Origin: Alloalcanivorax balearicus MACL04
GTDB taxonomy: Bacteria; Pseudomonadota; Gammaproteobacteria; Pseudomonadales; Alcanivoracaceae
Direction: 5' to 3'
DNA: 64,000 nt
Assembly: GCF_025532145.1 (NCBI RefSeq)
Contig: NZ_ARXS01000004.1
Coordinates: 62,001-126,000, forward strand
The notes under the pieces were generated by a model. It did not search any database. It was not told the origin of the DNA and saw nothing but the letters and a program-made list of their open reading frames with translations. The position numbers and the translations under genes were made by a program. Below are positions 29,916-38,205 of this stretch, in pieces; the stretch's first letter is position 1; each line of letters begins with the position of its first letter.

Positions 29916-30916
29916 CAATGAAGAGGATATTCTTTGATCGGCGACTGTATGTGTCCTTACTTGTGGTCTTATTACTCACCTTTCCGTTTCTGATGGGCCA
30001 GTCCTCATATTTTATGGGGTTGGTGGTCACCATGGCGATCTATGCCATTGCTGCCATGTCCTTGAACCTGCTGACCGGCTATGGTGGCCAGGTGTCCATC
30101 GGACAAGGCGGCTTTTTGATGATGGGGACCTATTCAACCGGGATTATCTCAAGCACGCTTGGTTTTCCGATCTGGGTAGCATTGCCCGCGGCGGGAGTCA
30201 TTGCCGCGTTGGTGAGTCTGGTGATCGGGTTGCCGGCGGTGCGTCTGAAAGGCCACTTTCTGGCGGTGGCGACGCTCGGGTTTGGATTATGTATCCCGGA
30301 AATCGCGCTGAACTGGAAGTCGGTGACCGGGGGGTATTCAGGGTTGCCGCTGATGCGCCCGGAATGGGCATCCAGTGATTTGGCGTTCTTCTACGTGATT
30401 CTGGTGCTGACGTTCCTGGTGACCTGGATGTTGATGAATATCGCTAACAGCCGACTCGGGCGGGCATTCCTGGCGATCCGGGACAGCGAAATAGCCGCGG
30501 CTGCCACCGGCATCAATGTCGCCGGGTACAAGACGATCATGTTCATGATCAGTGCTTTCTTCACTGGCCTGGCCGGTGGCTTGTACGCGTATTGGGTTCA
30601 GTACATAAGCCCGAATGACTTTACCATCATGGCGTCTTTCTTCCTGCTGGCGATGATCGTGGTAGGTGGATTGGCCTCAATATGGGGCGCCATTCTGGGC
30701 GCCGTGTTGTTTACTGGTATTCCTCATTTCTCCGACGCCTACGTCGGTGTTACCAACCTGGTCATCGGGGTGGCGGTGGTGTTGGTGATTCTGTTCCGTC
30801 CGGCGGGGCTCGTCTCCCTGGTCGGACTGATCAAGCCGGGAGAGAAACAGAGAAGCAGGAAGAAGCCCACAGAGGAACTGCCTGTGCGGAGCCTCGAGGA
30901 GGCCGACAATGCTTAG
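29912..30916 (+). CDS. ABC transporter permease, LivM type
   Basis: The second membrane subunit, 334 aa, with repeated hydrophobic helices. AAMSLNLLTGYGGQVSIGQGGFLMMG near residue 45 (quoted in part: NLLTGYGGQVSIGQGGF) is the LivM signature; VGGLASIWGAILGAVL is the coupling motif near 250; the C-terminus is charged and lysine-rich. The start ATGACAATG overlaps the preceding permease stop (ATGA), so the two are coupled. Confidence 0.92.
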   Translation: MTMKRIFFDRRLYVSLLVVLLLTFPFLMGQSSYFMGLVVTMAIYAIAAMSLNLLTGYGGQVSIGQGGFLMMGTYSTGIISSTLGFPIWVALPAAGVIAALVSLVIGLPAVRLKGHFLAVATLGFGLCIPEIALNWKSVTGGYSGLPLMRPEWASSDLAFFYVILVLTFLVTWMLMNIANSRLGRAFLAIRDSEIAAAATGINVAGYKTIMFMISAFFTGLAGGLYAYWVQYISPNDFTIMASFFLLAMIVVGGLASIWGAILGAVLFTGIPHFSDAYVGVTNLVIGVAVVLVILFRPAGLVSLVGLIKPGEKQRSRKKPTEELPVRSLEEADNA

Positions 30917-31679
30917 TTTCGACCGTTTAACTGTCCGCTTCTCCGGCCTTACCGCCGTGTCCGACTTATCCTTACAGGTGAAGAAGGGAACCATCCATTC
31001 CATCATTGGCCCCAACGGGGCCGGAAAAACCACTGTGTTTAACTGTATCAGCCGTTTTTATACGCCGGCGTCCGGCTCGATCCAATTCGAAGGCACTGAT
31101 CTGACGCGGCTGAATCCGCATCAGATCATTGGCTTGGGTATCGCCCGAAGCTTTCAGAACGTGGAGTTGTTTTCGAAGATGACGGTCATGGACAATTTAC
31201 TTACCGGGTTGCATTCCTTGTTGAGTCACAATCTTCTGGGTATTTGTCTGAACTTGCCGTCGATCCGGCGCACGGAAGCGGAGGCCCGCCGCAAGGCGAA
31301 AACTGTTTTGGAGATGTTTGGATTATCTCACTGTGCGAATGAGTACGTTGAAAATCTGCCCTACGGGTACCAGAAGATGGTGGATATTGGTCGTGCGGTC
31401 ATGGTTGACCCCAAGCTGATTCTGCTGGACGAACCGGTGGCGGGTATGAACGCTGCCGAAACCAGTGGCCTTTCCCGGCTGATCAGAAAGCTACGTGATG
31501 ATATCGGTATCTCGGTACTGCTGATTGAACATGACATGTCATTGGTAATGGAGATATCCGACCGTATTACGGTGATGAACTTCGGTGAGAAGATTGCCGA
31601 AGGAGTGCCGTCGGTTATTCAAAACGACCCCGCTGTAATCGAAGCCTATCTGGGGGAGGTGGACGATGTTGAAGCTTGA
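30909..31679 (+). CDS. ABC transporter ATPase, LivG type
   Basis: A cytoplasmic ATP-hydrolysing subunit, 256 aa. Walker A GPNGAGKTT at about residues 34-42, the LivG-type signature LPYGYQKMVDIGRAV, Walker B LILLDEPVAGM and the switch His in LLIEHDMSLVM. FRDxGI-type insert ITRSFQNVELFSKM is present as ARSFQNVELF. It overlaps the LivM gene at its start and the LivF gene at its end. Confidence 0.93.
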   Translation: MLSFDRLTVRFSGLTAVSDLSLQVKKGTIHSIIGPNGAGKTTVFNCISRFYTPASGSIQFEGTDLTRLNPHQIIGLGIARSFQNVELFSKMTVMDNLLTGLHSLLSHNLLGICLNLPSIRRTEAEARRKAKTVLEMFGLSHCANEYVENLPYGYQKMVDIGRAVMVDPKLILLDEPVAGMNAAETSGLSRLIRKLRDDIGISVLLIEHDMSLVMEISDRITVMNFGEKIAEGVPSVIQNDPAVIEAYLGEVDDVEA

Positions 31680-32370
31680 TGACGTCAGCCTGTATTACGG
31701 CAGGGTACATGCGTTGAGGGGCATCTCCCTGGAGGTTCCGGAAGGGCGGATCGTATCGTTGCTGGGTGCCAATGGCGCCGGCAAGTCGAGTACCCTGAAA
31801 GTGATCTCCGGCTTGTGTGTACCGAAAAGCGGTGATGTGCGCTTGAAAGGGGAGTCGGTGGCGGGGCGCTCCTGTGGCACTCTGGTGAAACGTGGAGTGA
31901 TCCATTGTCCTGAAGGGCGGCGTGTTTTTCCGCAGTTTACCGTGGAAGAGAACCTGCGTGTCGGTGCCTACCGACGTATTGGTGACAAGAACGTCGGAGC
32001 GGATATGGATCGGGTATTCGCCTATTTCCCGCGTCTCAAGGAACGTCAGCAGCAAAAGGCGGCGACGCTGAGTGGCGGCGAACAGCAGATGCTCGCTATT
32101 GGCCGGTCTCTCATGGGCAGGCCTCGCCTATTGTTGCTGGACGAGCCATCCCTGGGCATTGCGCCGAAACTGGTGATGGAAATCTTCGAAATTCTTCAGC
32201 GGATCAATGAGGCCGGTACCGCCATTTTGCTGGTGGAGCAGAACGCGCATATGGCGATCAAGATATCCGACTACTCCTATGTCTTGGAGAACGGTCGTGT
32301 CGGACTGGAAGGCCCGTCTTCGGCGATCCGTCAGCGGCCGGAACTCAAGGAGTTGTATCTAGGAGGATGA
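31666..32370 (+). CDS. ABC transporter ATPase, LivF type
   Basis: The second ATPase of the importer, 234 aa. Walker A GANGAGKSS near residue 36, signature LSGGEQQMLAIGRSL, Walker B LLLLDEPSLGI and the LivF-type ending VEQNAHMAIKISDYSYVLENG. It overlaps the LivG gene by 14 bases and closes the rightward operon, which meets the leftward acyl-CoA operon at a hairpin. Confidence 0.93.
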   Translation: MLKLDDVSLYYGRVHALRGISLEVPEGRIVSLLGANGAGKSSTLKVISGLCVPKSGDVRLKGESVAGRSCGTLVKRGVIHCPEGRRVFPQFTVEENLRVGAYRRIGDKNVGADMDRVFAYFPRLKERQQQKAATLSGGEQQMLAIGRSLMGRPRLLLLDEPSLGIAPKLVMEIFEILQRINEAGTAILLVEQNAHMAIKISDYSYVLENGRVGLEGPSSAIRQRPELKELYLGG

Positions 32371-32381
32371 GGCGAGGGGCT

Positions 32382-32408
32382 CCCAGGCCCGGCATGGCCG
32401 GACCTGGG
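32382..32408. terminator. Hairpin between convergent operons
   Basis: CCCAGGCCCGGC (32382-32393) and GCCGGACCTGGG (32397-32408) form a 12-bp stem with one mismatch and a three-base loop. It lies between the stops of the importer operon (+) and the acyl-CoA synthetase operon (-). No T run on either strand, so it is a terminator candidate of the U-less kind. Confidence 0.5.
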
Positions 32409-32416
32409 GTGGCGGG

Positions 32417-34018
32417 TCAGCGGGCAAACTCGGCCTGCTTCAGCAGGCGACGCTGTATTTTGCCGGTGGTGGTTTTGGGTAGATCATCCACGAAGGCGAT
32501 TTTTCGGGGGTATTTGTACGGCGCAGTGAGTTCCTTGGCAAAGGTTTGAATATCCCGAGCCAACTCATCACTGGCATGATAGCCCGCTGAAAGAATGATA
32601 AAGGCTTTCACCACTTCGCCACGGTCCGGGTCGGGGCTGGCCGCGACGGCGCATTCATGGATGGCCGGATGTTCCAGAAGCACATTTTCCACCTCTACAG
32701 GACCAATGCGATAGCCCGCGGAGTTGATGATGTCGTCACCACGCCCCTCGTAGTAGATGTAGCCATCCTCATCCATGTGCGCGTTGTCGCCGGTGATGAA
32801 CCAACGTTCTCCGTTGGCTTCGACATAACTCTTGGCGCTTCTTTTCTCATCTCTATAGTAGCCGAGCATGATTTGCGGGTTCGGCGCTTTGATGGCCAAA
32901 CGGCCGGTTTCACCAGCCGAAAGCAGTTGATCCCCATCACCGATAATGGCCGCTTCTACGCCGGGCAAGGGCCTCCCCATGGAACCTGGTTTGACCGGCA
33001 TCGGCGGGTAGTTCAATACCGTCATCAGCGTCTCGGTCTGACCATAACCATCCAGTAATTGAGCGCCAGTGAGATCACGCCAGGCGCGCACGATGTCCGG
33101 GTTCACTGTTTCTCCGGCGGAAACCGTCAAGCGTAGCCGATTCAGGTTCCGGCTTTTCATGTTCTCCAGCATCAGACGGCGCAATTCGGTCGCCGAAGCA
33201 CAGAATACGCTGACCTGGTACCGTTCGAGCAGCGCCAGCCGTGATTCCGGGTCAAAAGGGCCATCATGAAACAGGACCGCGCTGCCGCAACTCCAGGGAC
33301 CATAAAGAATGCTGGTGCCGGCTTTGCTCCAGCCGGTGTCGGCGGTACACCACATCAAGTCATCTTCGTTGAGCGACAGCCAGTACCAGGCGGATCCCCG
33401 CCAACTGAACAAGGCCGCACTGGAGTGCAATACACCTTTGGGCATACCGGTGGAACCTGAGGTGTAGAACAGAATGGCCGGGTCCGTCATGCGTAGCGGG
33501 ACAGGGGTGAAATGCTCATCGGCCTCGGCCACGGCGCGGTCGAAATCGAGCCAGCCTGGCGCATCGCCGACGCTGAGACGGACCTTGAAGTGGTCGCCGA
33601 ATTTGGTGGTATGTTCCGCGGTGGTGACTGCAGCGATGGCGCCGGAATGCTCGGAGCGGTAACGGATATCCTTCTCGGTGAGCATGGTGACACACGGGAT
33701 TGGTATGGCGCCCAGTTTGTTGCAGCCGACCATGGCAATCTGCCAATGGGGTAGCCGGGGCAATACGATCAGTACGCGATCGCCTCGTTTGACACCATGG
33801 GCGGCGAGTACATTGGCGAATTGGTTGGTGAGGCGTTTGATGTCCGCGAAGCTGAATATTTTTTCCCGGCCCTCCTGATTGGTCCAGATCAATGCTGTTT
33901 TGTCCGGCGTTTTCGCCCAGTAGTCGACCACATCGCTGCCGAAGTTGAAGTGGTCGGGAAGCTTCCATTCGAATTGAGCATGGGTTTTTTCGTAGTTATC
34001 CATTGGCATGCGCTGCAT
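32417..34018 (-). CDS. AMP-forming acyl-CoA synthetase (LvaE-like position)
   Basis: Activates a carboxylic acid to its CoA thioester through an acyl-AMP. 533 aa from ATG 34018, which has AAGGAG at good distance. The ATP loop YTSGSTGMPKGV is near residue 195; LDGYGQTET, the RxxxNSAGYRIGP-type hinge (DDIINSAGYRIGPVEVE) and the acetylation-site lysine in PKTTTGKIQRR near the end mark the medium-chain/acetyl-CoA synthetase subfamily. It is the last gene of a four-gene leftward operon with dehydrogenase, SDR and kinase, so it probably supplies their CoA substrate. Confidence 0.88.
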   Translation of the reverse strand: MQRMPMDNYEKTHAQFEWKLPDHFNFGSDVVDYWAKTPDKTALIWTNQEGREKIFSFADIKRLTNQFANVLAAHGVKRGDRVLIVLPRLPHWQIAMVGCNKLGAIPIPCVTMLTEKDIRYRSEHSGAIAAVTTAEHTTKFGDHFKVRLSVGDAPGWLDFDRAVAEADEHFTPVPLRMTDPAILFYTSGSTGMPKGVLHSSAALFSWRGSAWYWLSLNEDDLMWCTADTGWSKAGTSILYGPWSCGSAVLFHDGPFDPESRLALLERYQVSVFCASATELRRLMLENMKSRNLNRLRLTVSAGETVNPDIVRAWRDLTGAQLLDGYGQTETLMTVLNYPPMPVKPGSMGRPLPGVEAAIIGDGDQLLSAGETGRLAIKAPNPQIMLGYYRDEKRSAKSYVEANGERWFITGDNAHMDEDGYIYYEGRGDDIINSAGYRIGPVEVENVLLEHPAIHECAVAASPDPDRGEVVKAFIILSAGYHASDELARDIQTFAKELTAPYKYPRKIAFVDDLPKTTTGKIQRRLLKQAEFAR

Positions 34019-34036
34019 TGGCCTGCTCCTTCTTAC

Positions 34037-35131
34037 TTAATAATATCGACCCCGGGTAACCTCCAGGGTGAATGAACTCAGTTCTCGGGCGAGCTGCTCG
34101 AAATCAGGGATGGTCCCGCTTTCTTTTTCGTCCCGACTCCTACGTCGGTGTATCTGCTGGAACACCACGGCACTGCGCAGCAGCGCCAGGACCCGAAAAA
34201 AATGTAGAGACGTCAGCGATACACCGGTCAGACTCTGATAGTGGGCGGCGGCTTGTTCACGACTGGGGAAGCCGTTGCCGGCGGTAGGCATTTGACCCAG
34301 CGCGTGCATGCAGGGTGGATCGCCGCGTTCGGTCCAGTAGCTGAGGAGCACTGCCAGATCATAGAGCGGAGCACCTCGAGTCCCCATGTCCCAATCGATT
34401 ACCGCCACCGGCGATAAATCGGTTTCCCGAAGCAGTACATTGTCCAGTTTGAAATCGTTATGAATAAAACAATGGCGTTGATCCGCCGGTATGCGTTGCT
34501 CCAACCATTCGATAACCTGCACCAGCTCCATAGGCAGATCGTTTTCCCAGGCCAGCCGGGCGCGCTGGGTCCAGCCGTCGAGTGTGCGCCGGATAAAACC
34601 ATCCGGCTTGCCCAGGCTGTCCAGGCCCACTTGTTCGGGAGGAATGGCATGCAGATCCGCCAGCAGGCGAATCAGCAGTGTGCCCAGATACTCTCCTACC
34701 GGTGCTTCTCCATGCCAGCTTTGCTGGACGGCTTCCGGAAGCTGTCCGCCGATGCTGAGACCGGCCCGGTATTCCATGATGAAGAATCGGGCTCCCAGCA
34801 CGTGACTGTCCTCGCAGTAATGCAAAGTGCGCGGCGCAAGTGGATAAGCCTTGGGAAGCCGAGACAGGATCAGACTTTCGCGAGCCATATCGTTTGCACC
34901 GGGCGGTATCGGTCCCGGGGGCGGGCGGCGCAGCACCGCCCATTGGCCGTCGACTCGAATCAGATAATTGAAGTTGCCGAAGCCGGCGGCGAACTGGCGG
35001 GGTGGGGTATCGCTATCGAAGCTCAGCCCCTGCCCCCGGAGGTAGCTCGCCAATCGCTGCCAATCCTGAGGGTGTTGGTGGCGATCATCGTGAAAGTGTG
35101 CCGTTGGGACGGCGTGAGTCACATTGGACAT
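34037..35131 (-). CDS. APH-like phosphotransferase of the ACAD10/11 and LvaA type
   Basis: A 364-aa kinase-fold protein. GNFNYLIRVDGQWAVLRRPP with the downstream NDMARE, the catalytic loop HNDFKLDNVLL (aspartate and metal-binding asparagine) and VIDWDMGTRGAPLYDLA (second metal site) are those of the subgroup found fused or next to acyl-CoA dehydrogenases, not of drug-resistance kinases. In Pseudomonas putida levulinate catabolism, LvaA phosphorylates the 4-hydroxyl of 4-hydroxyvaleryl-CoA. By family and context I infer phosphorylation of a hydroxyacyl-CoA. It lies 18 bases before the synthetase gene. No small LvaB-like gene is beside it. Confidence 0.82.
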   Translation of the reverse strand: MSNVTHAVPTAHFHDDRHQHPQDWQRLASYLRGQGLSFDSDTPPRQFAAGFGNFNYLIRVDGQWAVLRRPPPGPIPPGANDMARESLILSRLPKAYPLAPRTLHYCEDSHVLGARFFIMEYRAGLSIGGQLPEAVQQSWHGEAPVGEYLGTLLIRLLADLHAIPPEQVGLDSLGKPDGFIRRTLDGWTQRARLAWENDLPMELVQVIEWLEQRIPADQRHCFIHNDFKLDNVLLRETDLSPVAVIDWDMGTRGAPLYDLAVLLSYWTERGDPPCMHALGQMPTAGNGFPSREQAAAHYQSLTGVSLTSLHFFRVLALLRSAVVFQQIHRRRSRDEKESGTIPDFEQLARELSSFTLEVTRGRYY

Positions 35132-35144
35132 GCAACCTCCCGGG

Positions 35145-35921
35145 TCACAACGATTTAACCAGATGGCCGCCGTCTACTGGCAATGCCACACCGTTCACGA
35201 AGCTGCCGGCGTCGCTGCAGAGTAACAGCAATGGCGCGTCCAACTCCGGTACCTGGCCGGCGCGGCCGGCGGGAGTGCTCTCGATGTACTGCCGTCCCTG
35301 ATCGGTGGCGAAATAGTCCCGGTTCATCTCGGTTTCGAAGTAGCCGGGGCAGAGGGCGTTGACGCGAATGCCCTGCGCCGCAAGCTCCAGCGCCATGGCT
35401 TTGGTGAGCTGGATCACCGCGGCTTTGGAGGCGCTGTAGCTGCTTTGCCCCAGCCCCACGCGCACCCCGAGAATAGACGCCACATTGACGATGGCGCCGG
35501 GCAACGATCGGGCCACCAGGCGTTGGGTTATTTCATGGGCGACACGCCAGACGCCATTCAGATTGGTTTCGATGACGAAGTCCCAGCGTTGCTGGTCGAT
35601 TTTCAGGAAGCGCCCCGGATCGGCCACGCCAGCGTTGTTGATCAGGATATCGGCTGGCCCCCAATGCGCTTCGATGCGATCAATGGCGGCGGTGACACTG
35701 ACCGGGTCAGTGACATCCATGGCGACGGCATAGGCCTCGCCGTTGTCGTTGCGGATCTCCTCGACCAGCCGTTCCAGGGCGGCGGTGCGTCGGGCAGCCA
35801 CCGCCACACGGGCGCCGGCGCCGGCCAGAACGCGGGCAAAGTGCGCGCCGAGACCGCTGGACGCACCGGTGATCAACGCCGTTTTTCCCTTCAGCGACAA
35901 CAGAGTGGCAGTAGTACTCAT
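35145..35921 (-). CDS. Short-chain dehydrogenase/reductase
   Basis: A classical SDR of 258 aa. ATG 35921 overlaps the acyl-CoA dehydrogenase stop (ATGA) and has GAGG upstream; a longer open frame is an artefact. The NAD(P) motif TGASSGLGAHFA is near residue 18, NNAG near 92, the catalytic Ser in ASILG near 145, YSASK near 159 and PVDGGH at the end. RVAVAARRTAALERL after beta-2 suggests NADP(H) preference. In the lva comparison it would take the place of LvaD, which reduces 4-oxoacyl-CoA to 4-hydroxyacyl-CoA; that is inference. Confidence 0.87.
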   Translation of the reverse strand: MSTTATLLSLKGKTALITGASSGLGAHFARVLAGAGARVAVAARRTAALERLVEEIRNDNGEAYAVAMDVTDPVSVTAAIDRIEAHWGPADILINNAGVADPGRFLKIDQQRWDFVIETNLNGVWRVAHEITQRLVARSLPGAIVNVASILGVRVGLGQSSYSASKAAVIQLTKAMALELAAQGIRVNALCPGYFETEMNRDYFATDQGRQYIESTPAGRAGQVPELDAPLLLLCSDAGSFVNGVALPVDGGHLVKSL

Positions 35922-37156
35922 GCAGCCTCTCCATTCTGATCGGCGTAGCGATGGATGATGGTTTTGCCCAAGGTCATTTCGTGAACCTGATCGGGACCAT
36001 CGGCGAGGCGGCACCAGCGTGCGTAGTTGAAGCCTTCCGCCATGCAGTAGTCGGCGGTAAGTCCACCGGCGCCGTGGATTTGCATACAGCGGTCGATGAT
36101 GTTCTGCACCAGCCGGGGCACGGTGGTCTTGCTGGCGGCGATCAGATCCAGCGCTCCCTGGGTACCATGCTTGTCCATCTGCCGACATGTTTTAAGGAGT
36201 AACAAACGCGCCATCTCGATTTCCGAAAAGCAACGGGCTATATCCTCGCGCACGGACTGATGTTGGCTCAGCGGACGACCGAATGTGGCACGGGATTCCG
36301 CGCGCTGACAGGCCAGTTCCAAAGAACGCTGAGCGATACCAATCAGGCGCATGCAGTGGTGGATGCGCCCAGGGCCCAGGCGCCCCTGGGCGATCTCGAA
36401 ACCGCGTCCTTCACCAAGCAGTATGTTGCCCAGCGGTACGCGAACATTATTGAAATGGACTTCGGCGTGGCCAAGAGGCGCATCGTCATAGCCCAGGGTG
36501 CTGAGCGGACGAACCAGTTCAACGCCGGGAGTCTGTTTAGGGACCAGAACCTGGCTTTGCTGTTGGTGCCGGTTCGGGTTGTCGGGATCGGATTTTCCCA
36601 TGACGATAAGAATCTTGCTGCGCTCATGGAAGGCGTTGGTGATGAACCATTTACGGCCATTCAGAACCCACTCGTCGCCTTCACGCTGGATTTGCAGCTG
36701 CACGTTGGTGGCATCCGAGCATGCCGTGTCGGGTTCCGTCATGCAGTAGCAAGAGCGGATATCTCCGTTCAGCAGTGGAGTCAGCCAGGTTGCTTGTTGA
36801 TCGGAGTTTCCGTACTTCATCAGTACTTCCATGTTCCCTGTGTCCGGCGCATTGCAATTAAAAATCTCCGGTGACCACAGCACACGCCCCATGATCTCCG
36901 CCAAAGGGGCGTAATCAAAATGGGTCAGGCCAGGGTGATCGGCGAAGTGGCTCAACTCCGGGGTAACGAACAGATTCCATAATCCGGCCTGCTTGGCCTT
37001 GTCCTTCAAATCATCAATCAGGGGCAGGGACGCAAAACGGCTTTCGGCGCGATCCAGTTGTTCGGCGTGGGCCCGCTCGTTGGGATAGATATAGTCGTCC
37101 ATGAAGCGAGTGAGTTGATCCTGGAGCTGCAGGGAGGTATCGCTGAATGAATACAT
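35918..37156 (-). CDS. Acyl-CoA dehydrogenase of the ACAD10/11 (LvaC-like) subfamily
   Basis: 412 aa, first gene of the leftward operon, with AAGGAC before ATG 37156. FAD-binding region CMTEPDTACSDATN and KWFITNAF near 135-165; C-terminal QIHGAGGLTADYCMAEGFNYARW followed by RLADGPDQVHEM. At the position where short-chain enzymes have a catalytic glutamate (the Glu of YEGT), this protein has aspartate (ADGP), as in ACAD10/11 relatives. These relatives act with an APH-like kinase on 4-hydroxyacyl-CoA, and in Pseudomonas the LvaC member removes the phosphate. The downstream kinase gene supports the same role here. Confidence 0.87.
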   Translation of the reverse strand: MYSFSDTSLQLQDQLTRFMDDYIYPNERAHAEQLDRAESRFASLPLIDDLKDKAKQAGLWNLFVTPELSHFADHPGLTHFDYAPLAEIMGRVLWSPEIFNCNAPDTGNMEVLMKYGNSDQQATWLTPLLNGDIRSCYCMTEPDTACSDATNVQLQIQREGDEWVLNGRKWFITNAFHERSKILIVMGKSDPDNPNRHQQQSQVLVPKQTPGVELVRPLSTLGYDDAPLGHAEVHFNNVRVPLGNILLGEGRGFEIAQGRLGPGRIHHCMRLIGIAQRSLELACQRAESRATFGRPLSQHQSVREDIARCFSEIEMARLLLLKTCRQMDKHGTQGALDLIAASKTTVPRLVQNIIDRCMQIHGAGGLTADYCMAEGFNYARWCRLADGPDQVHEMTLGKTIIHRYADQNGEAA

Positions 37157-37254
37157 TCGGTGTCCTTATGGTCGCCGTATCAGTTTGTTTTATGAGTGAT
37201 TCAGCCGGTTCCAGGTCAGGCCCGGGCCATGGGCCGCCCGCCATGCCGAGATAT

Positions 37255-37941
37255 TCAAAGGCCGTGGAACTCCGCGATTTCATCCAAAGGCGCCCGCCGC
37301 GCGCGAAGCTGGTTTACGCTGGCATTTTCGTCCCGGTAGCCAATGGCCATGCCGGTGAACAGCATCCGATCGTTCGGGGCCTGTAAAAACTCTCCCAGCG
37401 TTTGCGGGTACCGTGACCAGCATTCCTGAGGGCAGCTGTCCAGACCTGCTTCGCGCAGCAACAACATCACCGACTGCAGATACATCCCCAGATCCGACCA
37501 TTGCGGCGGGCCCATGGTGCGGTGTACATAGCAGAACAGCGCTACCGGCGCGCCGAAGAACTGAAAGTTGTTGGCAAACCAGCGTAGACGGGCGGCCTTG
37601 TCTTCACGAGGAATACCGAGCAGGCCGTACATGTCCTCTCCAACCTGGAAGCGTCGGTCCCGATAGGGGGCGATCAGGTCGGGAGGGTAGACGTCATATT
37701 CGCGGTCCTCTCCGCCGGGGGCTTGTTTCAGGCGTTCACGCATTACCGCCTTGAGCTCCTCCATGCGCCCGCCCCCGATCACATAAAGATGCCAGGGCTG
37801 GAGATTGCCGCCGGATGGTGACCGGCTGGCTGTCTCAAGAATGGTGCGTAACAGGGCGCCGTCCACAGGACGATCCTGGAAGGCACGGATCGAGCGCCGT
37901 GAACTCACGGCCTCACAGACCGTTTTGGCGGCAGGGGTCAT
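37255..37941 (-). CDS. Nitroreductase family protein
   Basis: A 228-aa FMN enzyme of the NfnB/NfsB superfamily. The N-terminal SRRSIRAFQDRPVD with FMN-binding arginines, the PSGGNLQPWH loop near residue 40 and the C-terminal TGMAIGYRDENASVNQLRARRAP are typical. AAGGAG precedes ATG 37941. It is 98 bases upstream of the acyl-CoA dehydrogenase operon on the same strand and might be co-transcribed; a role there (enone or quinone reduction) is only possible, not shown. Confidence 0.9.
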   Translation of the reverse strand: MTPAAKTVCEAVSSRRSIRAFQDRPVDGALLRTILETASRSPSGGNLQPWHLYVIGGGRMEELKAVMRERLKQAPGGEDREYDVYPPDLIAPYRDRRFQVGEDMYGLLGIPREDKAARLRWFANNFQFFGAPVALFCYVHRTMGPPQWSDLGMYLQSVMLLLREAGLDSCPQECWSRYPQTLGEFLQAPNDRMLFTGMAIGYRDENASVNQLRARRAPLDEIAEFHGL

Positions 37942-38205
37942 TGGCGATTACTCCTTAAACGGTGGTTCGCTCTGACGTTTGGAACAGTCAGGTATGCGGC
38001 CAGTAATGACCAGCGAAGGTGGCGCTGGAATACGGTGTTCAAAGTTTGAAAAGGGGTGTTGAAACGGTAAATTTGAGCTGGTTATTTCTCAAATCAATTT
38101 TCGGAATGGCAGGCTATTTCTCACAGAAATATGGGGGTTTCTCAGGCATGGATATCGGGCAGGAAATGTCTGGCCACAGTTTCGACGCGATGGGAGGAAG
38201 TAGAG
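37942..38205. promoter_or_regulatory. Intergenic region upstream of the nitroreductase gene, with a dyad
   Basis: 264 bases without a supported gene. ATTTGAG (38071-38077) and CTCAAAT (38088-38094) form a perfect 7-bp dyad with 10 bases between, in an AT-rich stretch, a candidate operator for the leftward nitroreductase/acyl-CoA genes. An open frame on the + strand crosses it but shows no family features. Confidence 0.4.

Noticed and set aside
34037-35131. Aminoglycoside resistance kinase
   Set aside because: Although the fold is APH-like, the N-terminal block and neighbourhood match the acyl-CoA-linked ACAD10/11-LvaA group, not drug-modifying enzymes.
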